The translations under genes and the position numbers were made by a program. This document shows, piece by piece, positions 44,537 to 55,466 of a stretch of 64,000 bases of DNA. This stretch comes from Azolla caroliniana (taxonomy: Eukaryota > Polypodiophyta). Numbering within the stretch: the stretch's first letter is position 1; every line of letters begins with the position of its first letter. Under the pieces are notes generated by a model, which saw only the letters and a list, made by a program, of their open reading frames with translations, had not been told where the DNA came from and made no database searches. The DNA lies in assembly GCA_043228905.1 (NCBI GenBank), contig JBHGNT010000013.1:15314001-15378000 (forward strand). The letters run 5' to 3'.

Positions 44537-47035
44537 TTACTAGACATATAAGCACATTTAATAATTTTTCTTATGAATTTGATCTCTTCCTTAAATTTTA
44601 GTTGCTACTTTCCTCAATGCACCCTCAACATTTCTCTTGTTTGGAACATGTAATCTTGATTCCCATTTCCTCTTGCTCCGAATTCAATACACACAACCCC
44701 CCTAAGAGGAGGAACATGCACATGGGACTTGTTTTTTTGTATTTGTTGTCAAACATTGTATTAGAGACTACTTTTGCAAGTCTTGACAAAAAATATTAGT
44801 TTCTTTTTATTCTCTTTGAACTCCATATCTACATCCCTCATGGTAGAATTATGCAATTGAGCTAGCTAAATTACTGTCTAATTCATTATTATCAAGAAAA
44901 ACTAGCTACTCACAAATTTGGAATGAAACATTGATCTTACAATTGCAATCATTGTTTCCATTAGAATTAAATTAATATCATGTGATTACCTTATCATGAT
45001 GACTAGTAGCCAATTCCAGAGAAGGAGGAACAAAAGCTACTTAGATAAATACACTTGCTTGCAAAGGCACAAGAGTAAGGGCTAGTAAGACACGACATAC
45101 AAAATCACAAAGTCAAGGAAACATGGATCACAATATCAGTCAATTGAGATGATGTAATATACACAAATGGTTTCGTATGTGCCAAATAGGCAAGCTCATT
45201 TAGAGACTAGGATATAAATATTAACGGTGTGCCACATAGGATGAAAGTTGTGATTGGACAACTTCGAGAGTCCGTGATGCCATCTTGATATTGATATTAA
45301 GATTGATATTGATATTAAGATAGAGTAAATTCAATATATTTGTTGATTCCATCATGATATTGATACATTTAACCCTTAAAACTCAACACCCAACCTCATT
45401 TAGTAATCGATACACCTTATGAGTTGGGATTTTCCTTGTAGAAGTTTAGGTACAAATTAGCAACATACATATTGACACATTTGTCCCTAGAGAGGTTTAG
45501 ATGGCATTTATGTCTCCACACCAACTAGAGCCTTGGAAGAGAAAAGAACCATGTAAACTTTTTATGCACAAGAAAAATTAGGGAGAACCAATGAAATTAG
45601 GGAAAAAAGTTAACATAAACTTGCTTTCCAATAAAAATGACACAACTTTATATGATTGTAAAATTGACCAATTTTCACAATGTACTCTCTTCCTTATACT
45701 TCATATATGATTCTATTATATTGTTTGGATGTATGCAACATATAGATATAGAAAATTTTATCATTTCTCTATATTCCAAAATATACCAAGACTTATTAGA
45801 GGGCTGCTTTTTTAGAGCATGGCATAATTTATTGGGGCTCCTAATGATAATTCTATGGGGGATAAGTTCATGTACATCAATTCCAACCCACAAATAATAG
45901 AATCATCTCATGTGCTACATCCTCATGTACCATAATTGTGTGTTTGATTCTCTAAGTTTAGATATCCCGATTCTCTATCAACCCTTTAACTCTCTATTTT
46001 TCTATCATTCTCCTTTAGATATTGTTATCTTGTCGTTTTTTAGATACCTAGAGCATAAACACACTTGTGCATGATACATCTCAAGACTCATACTATGTAA
46101 AAACAAATATCCTTTCTTTTCCTTTTTGTCTTTTTTTTTGTTTATCTAATTGTCATTTCATGTCCACCATTCAAACATGGTTTGCCCACTAAAGGAGTTT
46201 CATATTCATCTCAATTGTACACATATCCTCTCCAACTTGTCTTCATTATGCTTGTCTCACATTAACCTATGTATGGGGAATGCAAGAAAATGACTCTTTG
46301 TGGAACCAAAGTAAAGATTGCAGGCAATAAGCACAATGGGTGCCATATATACTATTAAGGAAACTAGAAATTACTTGGTATTTGCAAAAAATGCCAAGAT
46401 TGTCTATCCATGTGTGCAAATTACAATTACAATTTCATCATTTCGTTTTGCATTCATCTTTCTAAAAGCATATGTTTTACATGACACATTCTCTTTAGAA
46501 CATTATACATATTATCATAGTCATACTAATTAGGAAGATAGATTGTGATCCTTGTAATTTCTAATCTCTCTTTTAATCACATTGCTCATCTTGATATGTA
46601 ACATAATTATAAAGCAACCTCATTCTCTAATAACTCCTAAACTCTCCTTATTCTCAGTTATATCCATGTTTGTTTACTCAAGTCAGTGACTAGCTCTTGC
46701 TTAAAGAATACATTGGTAGATTGTCAATCTACCATACACAATTGGTGGAACGTGATTATGAGTTACTCTTCGATACTAAGTTAGAATGAACAAAGAACAA
46801 AACTCCAAGAGATACATGTTGAGAATGTCTAGTAAGAAGCCAAATGCAATGCATTCCATCCACAGATATACATTTGTTCACAAATTTAGAATTACCACTT
46901 CAATAGGCAATGTCTCCATTTCCAATGGTAATCAATCACATGCAAAATCCTTGTTTTGTGCTCATGCAAATTGTTAAGAAATGAGATTCATACTCCTTGG
47001 GGACGGAAACTTGTGTATTATTTATTTATTAGAAC
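44537..47035. other. 3' flank and AT-rich spacer
   Basis: No gene is supported. Short direct repeats of GATATTGATATTAA occur at about 45,290-45,325. Open frames of 60-86 codons here have no domain signature. Confidence 0.4.
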
Positions 47036-47046
47036 TAGTGAAAAGT

Positions 47047-47453
47047 AATAATCGGCAACAGTTTGGTTCAGTTCGAGAGGGTCAAAACCGAACCGTTAAA
47101 CTTTTTCCAACCGTTAAGACCGTGGTTTCGGTTTTCAACTTAGGTCAAATTTTAAATTTATAGTATTTCATTTTTTTAAATTTTTAAATTTTTAAAGATG
47201 TTCCTAAAATGTGAGAATAAGGTCTAAAAATGAAAAGATTATTTAAAAACAAAATTTTAAAATTTTAAAAAATATATATATATATATATATAAAAATAAA
47301 AACCCGTTAAATCGTTTAAACCACGGTTACTGACTTTTGAAACCGAACCGAACCGTTTTAAAAAACCTAAAGTTGAACCGAACCATTGAAACCGTTAAGT
47401 CACGGTTTCACGGTTTGGTTTGGTTCAGTTCAAACCAAAACGTTGCCGATTGT
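47047..47453. mobile_element. TIR element (MITE, 407 bp) with 11-bp target duplication
   Basis: Flanks are identical 11-mers TAGTGAAAAGT at 47,036-47,046 and 47,454-47,464. The ends are AATAATCGGCAAC on the left and, reverse complemented, ACAATCGGCAAC on the right. The interior has many AACCGAACCG / CGGTTTCGGTT motifs near both ends and an AT-rich middle with an (AT)n run at 47,273-47,291. Target duplications of 9-11 bp suggest a Mutator-like element; a hAT origin (8 bp plus chance matches) is possible. It has no coding capacity. Confidence 0.75.
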
Positions 47454-47464
47454 TAGTGAAAAGT

Positions 47465-48539
47465 GTGTCATGTTCATAAGAAACATGAGGCAACTATGGA
47501 AAAGCTAGATATAATGCAAAGTCTAGTTAAAGTAGTACCCTCTTAGATGATACCACTTGATTAATGGTTTGTTCATGTGTGCATTCAAGAGAGTTTGATT
47601 CACCATATAGGTGAGCCCTTTATTCTATCACCTAGAACCTTGCCGACAAAGCAAACATGCATCTAATTGATTACCCTTCAACATTATAGACCAAACTTGC
47701 CATAGTGACACTTGTCAACTTAGAGTTTATATATGCAAAACATATCATTGGAAGATATGCCTATGTTTCACACAATGGAAATGAATAGAGAAAAGGTAAA
47801 GATCAGACTCCATTGCTCCAGAGAGTTTCTAATATAGCTTTGGGAGCATACTAGCAACCTTGACAATGCTTCAATGTTCACCTCATAATCCCTTTAATCA
47901 TAAATCTCATCAATGGCATAACATGGTTATACATCTCTTTGTAGAACATATAAATTTATTGTTATAAATGTAATGGATGGTTACTATTGTAGTGTATAGT
48001 GCTAGTATATGCGTGTATGATCATGCATTGCATCTCATCCTAACTTCCAAAGTCTATGGTCACTCAACCAAACACAAACTTTTGAAATTTCACATGCACA
48101 CCCATCGTTCTCAAGGAACATATTTGCCAAGTTAAGCACAGTGCATTAGGAACAAAAGGTTCATGCCAACCTCTTACTATTAAAGTTTTTTTTTTCTTCA
48201 AAGATTTTCTTCAGTAGTATTAAGGAAAAACACTCAAAGGCTACAACTTGAGCTTGTCTGCCCAGAAGCTTACAATTTATTTTATTTTATTTCCAAAACA
48301 AAATATACTTTCATTAGTTTTACAAAGGCATATTAGCTACAATCATACAAAAAAATCCAAACAAACATGTTTTCATATGGCATCCTCTCAGCCTCATCAA
48401 CAAGCATATTCCTTTGTAAGCTTTACATAATTGGGTACGTGCGGCTAAAACAAAGTCCTTAGTTAAGTCCACACTTGAAAGCAACTTCTTATACCAAGCA
48501 TCATATGCATGTGAATCATCACCGTACTCCCAACATGTA
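47465..48539. other. Spacer, no supported gene
   Basis: A T-rich block at 48,186-48,224 (GATTTTCTTCAGTAGTATTA) matches one in the GPI-protein gene intron (GATTTTCTTCAATAGTATTA, about 11,692), so this is a small dispersed repeat. Nothing else was recognised. Confidence 0.4.
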
Positions 48540-48961
48540 AGGATTAATTAGAATCCAGCTCCCAAAGTGAGGGTTTCCCTTCCATACCTCTCAAGAAAAA
48601 CAGTATTATGAGTTGTAGATCCACCATATTGTAATGCCAATGCATCTCCCATATTTTGATACATATCCCTCAGAGCATCTGCTATATTGTTGTGTGGATC
48701 AACCTTGGGAATATCTGACAGTCCCAAGGAGAATAACTAATGACCTAAGGCAACCAAGCCATAAGCATATTGAGCAACATTTTTCCGATTGAAGTTGTCA
48801 ATACAGTTTTTTCTATTTGCATCTGGTTTAGCATGTACTAAAGATATAAAGATCCCATCTTGACTTTGTAGATCCTCAATACAACTCGTGATAGCATACG
48901 TGAGGCCGACCATCTCACCATCTCGCCAATTACCACCAAAATCCTGTACTAACAACAACAA
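48540..48961 (-). pseudogene. SAC-domain phosphoinositide phosphatase pseudogene fragment
   Basis: Minus-strand translation gives VQDFGGNWRDGEM, then NCIDNFNRKNVAQYAYGLVALGH, a TAG, then LFSLGLSDIPKVDPHNNIAD, then MGDALALQYGGSTTHNTVF. This is the end of the catalytic SAC domain of plant SAC phosphatases, which normally reads NCIDCLDRTN at the Cys-x5-Arg active site. Here the Cys and Arg remain but the second Cys, the Leu-Asp pair and the Thr are changed to Asn, Phe-Asn and Lys. With the internal TAG at about 48,737 and another stop near 48,548, the copy cannot be active. No upstream exons were found. Confidence 0.75.
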
Positions 48962-49960
48962 ACGAGTCTAAAAAAATATTTCCTCACCTCCTCATGATAA
49001 TATGCTTCAACCCCCACACCATCATCACTCATCCTAATAAAAAAACAAAATGTCAGCTTCCTCAAGTCCACATCAACCATCTCGTTGTCGCCGATTATCA
49101 CCAAAATCTTGTGTAACCTCTACCTCTCCTCATGAAAATATGCTTCAACCCCCGCCAACATCATCCCTCATCCTTATCTAAACTAAAAATATGCTTCATT
49201 GTCTACATCAAACATCTCGAAGATTACCACCAAAATCATCTTACATCAATAGTCTCGCCATCTCGCCGCTTACCACCAAAATCCTGTATTTACAACAACA
49301 AATGAATCTTTTTTTTTTTTTCCTCAGCTCCTCATGATAATATGCTTCAACCCCCATACCATCATCACTCATCTTGATCAAAAAACAAAATTCAGCTTCC
49401 TCAAGTCCACATCAACCATCTCGTTGTCGCCGATTATCACCGAAATCTTGTACCTACAAAAACATGTGTACTCTCTACCTCTCCTCATGAAAATATGCTT
49501 CAACCCCACCAATATCATCACTCATCCTTATCTAAACTAAAAATGTGATTCGTTGTCTGCATCAACCATCTCGGAGATTACCGCTAAAAATCCTCTTACA
49601 TCAATAGTCTCGCCATCTCGCTGTTTACCACCAAAATCTTGTATTGACAACAATAAATGAGTCTAAAAAAACTTTTCCTCACCTCCTCATGTAATATGCT
49701 TCAACCCCCACACCATCATCACTCATCCTGATCAAAAAACAAAAAATCAGCTTCCTCAAGTCCACATCAACCATCTCGTTGTCGCTAATTATCACCAAAA
49801 TCTTGTACCTACAAAAACAACATGAGTGTATTGTCTACCTCTCCTCATGAAAATTTGCTTCAACCCCTACCAACATCATCACTCATCCTTATCGAAACTA
49901 AAAATATGCTTCATTGTCCACATCAACCATCTTAGAGATTACGGTAACCTCAAAAATCGT
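48920..49960. repeat. Tandem array of ~340-355-bp units derived from the SAC pseudogene edge
   Basis: TCCTCA(C/G)CTCCTCATGATAA-type starts occur at 48,981, 49,321 and 49,676, each followed by GCTTCAACCCCCA...CATCATCACTCATC and CAGCTTCCTCAAGTCC. Each unit also contains a diverged half-repeat (TCTCCTCATGAAAAT). The block ATCTCGCC...TTACCACCAAAATC, which in the first copy encodes GGNWRDGEM of the phosphatase fragment, recurs in the other copies, so the array grew from an exon edge and its neighbouring intron. Confidence 0.75.
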
Positions 49961-50218
49961 CTCCATTCCTATATACCGCAACCACCTCCTCCATCTTAAC
50001 TCATGTTCTTAGCTACGTCCACTTAACATCAGTGCATGCATCCAACATGATAGGAGATGACCAAACTTATTGAATTCTCCTTCTTTTCGATTAGCTTACA
50101 ATTTTTTATGTACAATGATGTTTGTACAGTAATCATAAGACCAAAGTTAAGACCAAAGACAAAACTTTGTGGAAGGTGTTAGAATTTGTTGTTGCACACT
50201 ACCATGATTTACTAATAT

Positions 50219-51990
50219 TCAAGAAAGGATCCATGGAAGTCGATAGTGCCATTGAGGCCCTTGAGTTGACTCTGTAAACATGGGCAACTTTTTCCATAAG
50301 TGAAGAAGCTTATTCCTTCTCTTATTCACAGTCTTTGGGGAACCATGCATATTGTCATATTGGCCACAGACTACTACTAAAAAGTTCTCCCATATCTCAA
50401 GCAAGACATTTGAGAGACGTTGATCTACCGCATCATAAAGTCGGTTGCATCGCCATTTCCATAATGCCCATAACGTTATCATAGTCACTGTTTTCCAAAC
50501 CTGGACAGATCGCACCTGCTTTCGCGGTTAGTGAAAGGGACTAACTAATATCAATCCTTTATAATGTACCATCATTGCCTCTTGAACATCGTCTACCTCA
50601 TACAACATCAAGTTCGAATGTAACACTCCCCACGTCGTTGATCCCCATGAAAATAGGCAGCAAACATTGATTGTTAAGAATAACGAAAGGACTTTATTCC
50701 ATACTTGTTGAGCCAAGGGATAGGACCAGAGGACATGCTTGGCAGTCTCCTGAGCTTCATGACAAAAGCCACATCACCGAAGATTGGGTATTCATTCCCT
50801 TTCAATGAATGACCAACTGGTAATGTCGTATGCACTTATTGCCATCTGAAGAGAATAAATTTAGTGAACCCCTTAAATGACCAAATTCATCTCTAGTAGG
50901 TTTTCAAATGCAAAGTTGAGACCCCCTAGGTGGTCCAATGTTTCTAAGTTGTTGGTATCATTGCATTCCAAGAGAGTAGTAATGATCTTCCAAGTTTGAC
51001 TAAGTATTGAAAGAAGGGAACCTTTATGATCTGTTCCCCTAAGGAATGTGACCAAAACCAACCCCTCGGATCCCATGTTAATCTTGCAACAAGGTCTCTC
51101 GCGTATAACCACAACATATCACACATATGAGCAATTGAGGGATAAGGATCAAGCATCCATTTCTTTCCAGTTTTAGCAACCACTCTGGTTGGTGCACTTT
51201 GCAAGTGTTGTAGATAATTTCAATCAAAGGTATAAGGTTGTAATCTATGGTTGTCAAGGACCTAAAAATAAGAAGCGCACCCGTTAGGTGCAACACCCTT
51301 AACAACCATCATTGTGTCATTTATGAAGCATCCAAACCACAAATGTTCTTGCCTAGGTTGGAAGGTTGTAGAAAACGAATAATATGTTGTTAATATGCTA
51401 GGAGTCATTATCTTAGCACCATGAATAGATTGTAAATGTGCAAGACGATCTTCTTGTGACATTTACTAAAATTGAGTCTAAGTTCTTACAAAAGCAGCAG
51501 GCCATTATCCAATTTACCCAGGCAAGGTGAGTTCTCATGTCCAACACTTTTCCTGCATTATCTCAAAATAGAGAATTGGCAAGAAGAGGTTGATTAAGTA
51601 ATGCATCCCACGTACGTCTTGTCCTTAAGCAAGAATGACTTAATCACATCCCATGCCCTTATGATTCCTAGCAAAAATCTATTGGATGCAAGATCCCGCC
51701 TTGGTGTTTGCACATCATTCACGAACAATCACTTTAAAGAGGGTGACCAAACTCCTCCCATCTTAGGAGTTAACTGCATCAACTGATTTAGAAATATTAC
51801 TTTCCAAGCTTTTGATCTTGGCAGCAATCCTCTAATCACAAACTTAGTCAAGAGGGCTCTTGACTACATCAAAGGATCTATCAGACCGAACCCTCTATTG
51901 CTTTTAGGTTGAATTAACACTTTCCAAGCAACTTTGGCTACTATTGGAGATCCCTGATTTTGAAGAGTTTTATATTGGTTTATTATTTTC
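50219..51990 (-). pseudogene. LINE remnant (post-RT and zf-RVT region)
   Basis: Reading leftward from about 51,940, the translation resembles the region after LINE reverse transcriptase (VAWKVLIQPKSNRGFGLIDP, then RDLASNRFLLGIIRAWDVIK), then WLYARDLVARLTWDPRG..., and finally the zf-RVT end TLWALWKWRCNRLYD at about 50,430-50,475. The segments lie in several frames with stops, so it is dead. No endonuclease or YADD core is present. It is related in type to the remnant at 5,790-6,360. Confidence 0.6.
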
Positions 51991-53065
51991 CTTTCTTTGC
52001 ATGCGTTCTTATTCCATTTGCAAGATTCTTCTAGTAGGCTTCTCTTTATGTATTATTATCTTAGTCGTCATTTTAAGTTTTCCGTGCATTGTTTGGGTTA
52101 TTGGGGGAGAAAACAAGCCAAATTGGTGTGGAAGAATGCCTTGCCTCGTAAGGACCTTGTATTTTATGGCAATGAGGTCTTCTATATGGGTGTATTCCTT
52201 CAACTAAGGAAAACTTCTTTGGCTAATGACAAGTAATGTGGACAAGAAATGTGTCTCTAGATCATGCAACTACTTTTGTTGTTGTCTATTTTATAGCTTG
52301 GAATGTGTCTATGGAATAGCTTGCAAATTAGTTGACTATTTTCCTCTACTTTGGAGTACATAGATTTGTTTCCTCAGCCATTGTCTTACACAATACGGGT
52401 TGGGAAAAAATCTTTTGTATATTCGAGCTGTTATGACTTTTTTTTAAGCTAATGGAAGAATATTTTGTTTTGGAAAAAAAATATGTGGACAAGAAATGAA
52501 ACCCATGTTCATTTACTCTTTGTTTCTTTAATCAACGTTTGCCACTTTTCTCTATGTTTGTCAACTTGTTACGACTTGTATGACTAGAATTTCTAATATT
52601 GATATGATTGTATTACGAAAACCATAAAATGGTCAAAAAATGGATTGACAAACAGGGGGAGTGATGGAGGTTGGAGGTTGCTTTAATTTCCATGTGGTTG
52701 ATATATCCTATTTTGAGGCTTCACATAGATATTCTGACTGTGACATGTAGATTCTTGATGTTACTTGGTGCCACTTTAATAAAGGTCTCTACGCACAATT
52801 GAGTTTCACAACTCATGAGCGTAGAAAATCCAATAGACTAGTCACTATACCTAAGCATCACAAAATAATAACAACATTTCATAATCAAGGTAATTGGAAA
52901 TTCTCTCAATTTATATTAGAATTTAGGAGGGGTTTTTCCTTTTTACATGAACAACAAAATCCATGTTATGATTGACAAATAATTATGCATAGGCACTTCT
53001 TAGTATATCTGGTGAGTGGACAAAGATTTATTGCTTGGTGTTATTGGTATCCAAAATATAAATCA
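51991..53065. other. Spacer including a LINE-like tail at 52,440-52,490
   Basis: The tail reads TTTTTTTTAAGCTAATGGAAGA, a T-rich stretch and an A-run, like those at 7,318 and 41,240. The preceding plus-strand frame (51,997-52,236) has no family I recognise but could be the end of a plus-strand LINE. Otherwise nothing is supported. Confidence 0.35.
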
Positions 53066-53660
53066 TTTCATGTAATAAAGTAAAAGGTAACAACCGCAAA
53101 TGTCTACATGTACATAATAACCACATGAACACTTCTAGCTAAGTCTCTTTTGTCTCATTGCAAACCATATAATCCATTATCTCCTCAAGTTCTACGTCCT
53201 CGTTCTCTTCCATTTGAGAGGCGAATTTCTCGCACAATATCAGCTTACAAGTTTCACCATAGCTTTCTATGATGGTGGCATGTAGTTTCTAGAAGCAACC
53301 CCTACACATAACATCAGAAGATTGCTCTACTTTGATTCCTCATTAATCATAGGCCATGATTTCATGTAATAAAGTAAAAGGTAACAACCGCAAATGTCTA
53401 CATGTACATAATAACCGCATGAACACTTCTAGCTAGGTCTCTTTTGTCTCGTTGCAGACCATATAATCCATTATCTCCTCAAGTTCTACGTCCTCATTCT
53501 CTTCCATTTGAGTGACGAATTTCTCGTAGAATATCAACTTACAAGTTTCACTATAGCTTATTATTACTATGATGGTGGCATGTAGTTTCTAGAAGCAACC
53601 TCTACACATAACATCAGAAGATTGCTCTACTTTGGTTCCTCATTAATCATAGGCCATGAT
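53066..53660. repeat. Two tandem copies of a ~294-bp unit
   Basis: TTTCATGTAATAAAGTAAAA begins copies at 53,066 and 53,360. They are about 95% alike by eye, with a small TTATTAC-type insertion in copy 2 near 53,560. On the minus strand each copy holds a short protein-like stretch (GETCKLILCEKFASQ, EENEDVELEEIMDYMVCNE) ending in a stop. It resembles a third, more diverged stretch at 54,013-54,195 (EKLVSRREDNDNSKLEGIMH). The protein family is not recognised. Confidence 0.75.
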
Positions 53661-55466
53661 CAATCAAAATCAAATTGACATGAGAGTCCAAACGATGAAC
53701 GACCATTCAAAGTCCACTAGAATATAAAGAAATTGTAGTAACATTTCAAACTCAAGCTACTTTGAAATTTGTCTTGGTTTATGTTCAATTTCCCCTATAA
53801 ACAATTTGTCAATTTTCATTTCAAGTACATGATTTAATATTTCACAATCAACAACATATTTATACCAGAAAATGAAATATACATATTGATGCGAAGTTTG
53901 GCAAACCACTCTCCATCCACCTCTTTAACAAGGAAAGCATATCCCCTTAGTGGCCCAAGACTTACTCACTAACAATGTTATTCATATCCTAATAAAAAAA
54001 CTTCATATTGCATCAATAGCTAATAACAAGTAATGTGTGCACTTTTGAGGCAACAATTGACCATTTCTCAAAACCAAGTATCTCTTGCTGAGTTCTTCCC
54101 AAATTATGCATTATACCCTCAAGTTTTGAGTTGTCATTATCTTCCCTTCGAGAAACGAGCTTCTCATCATATACCAAATCATGCATTCCAGCCATTGTAA
54201 GTGCGGAATCCTCACATGATAAATGGTTTTCAAAGTGGGATGGTTTCTTTCTTTCTTTATGTTTTGGGACTTACCAATGCCTCTTTTACTAGTATGATCC
54301 CTGAGAATGGTAGCTTGGGGCTATTAACAATTCCTAGACACCCTTTGGATATTAAGAGAGGCTTTTGTGACATAAATTTTCAAACTATTCTATGGTTGAG
54401 AGCTGCTCTGACTTTTTGGTGCATGATTGCTGAATTCACTCGCTAAATCTAACAATGATACAATCTCGCCCATGTTTTTTGGAGTGACATTGTGGCCCAT
54501 CAATAACACGATCCACTTCATTCAATGCAAAGGCATATGCTATTCATTATAAAGTTCATGGTCAGCACTTCTAATATGTGTGGCTAATAAGCTTGTTATC
54601 TCACCAGAACCATCACATTGAATCTCAAGGAATCTCACGTAATGACTCTAGGTAGTGTCTTGAAAAGATCTGAGAAATCTCATGAAGTAATTACGTAATC
54701 GGACCCCTTTACGGGGTTTAAACTTCAAGTCCGGCCTCGAAAAACCCTTAGTGTCAATTTAAGTCCCACAAGAACAAACATTGGAATGATGATTATAAAG
54801 CCTCCACTTATTAATTTGCTCCACACTATATATAATAACAATGCAGAATGAAAATGGGAACTAGTTTTTGATGTAAGAAAGGGATAAGAACACATTTTCT
54901 TCTTCTTCTATATTCAATCTCAAGGATTTATAATAACAATGAATAAATTGGACAGTATGCAGAGTGATGATGAATTCGTGAAACAGGACAGGAGCACAGC
55001 TATGTTGTGTAAAATGGATCCTACAAAGGAAGGGATCATGGAAGAAAGGGGAAGCATAGGATTGCCTGTGGCGGCCATGGATTTGACGGTGCAGGCCACG
55101 ATATATGATGGCCTCTGATCCATCCATTGCATACAGGGAATATACAATCATCTGATCGAATCCAACACATGAACCCTAAATCTTTGCTGTAACACCCTTT
55201 GAACGGAGAGACCTGTACCATAGCTATGGGTGGACTTTGCAGGTATGTACAGAGCTAATGCGGTGAGCTTCAAAGCACCAATTCTGAAAAGCATGAGAGA
55301 AGGAAAATGGCGGAGATATCAGCAACAACTGCGGCAAATCACCATCTCCAATTGTTTAAGATTGCTTCTTTTCTTTATTGTTTATCAATTTGAAGATCAT
55401 GTAGAGTATGGATATTTTTCTATGGATATTCCAGGATGCAGATGGAGTATGGTATTTGAAATGGAT
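53661..55466. other. Spacer and 3' flank of the PB1-domain gene
   Basis: Apart from the diverged repeat remnant at 54,013-54,195, no gene is supported. For the minus-strand gene a possible AATAAA poly(A) signal lies at 55,374-55,379 (TTTATT on the plus strand), about 90 bp after its stop. Confidence 0.4.
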
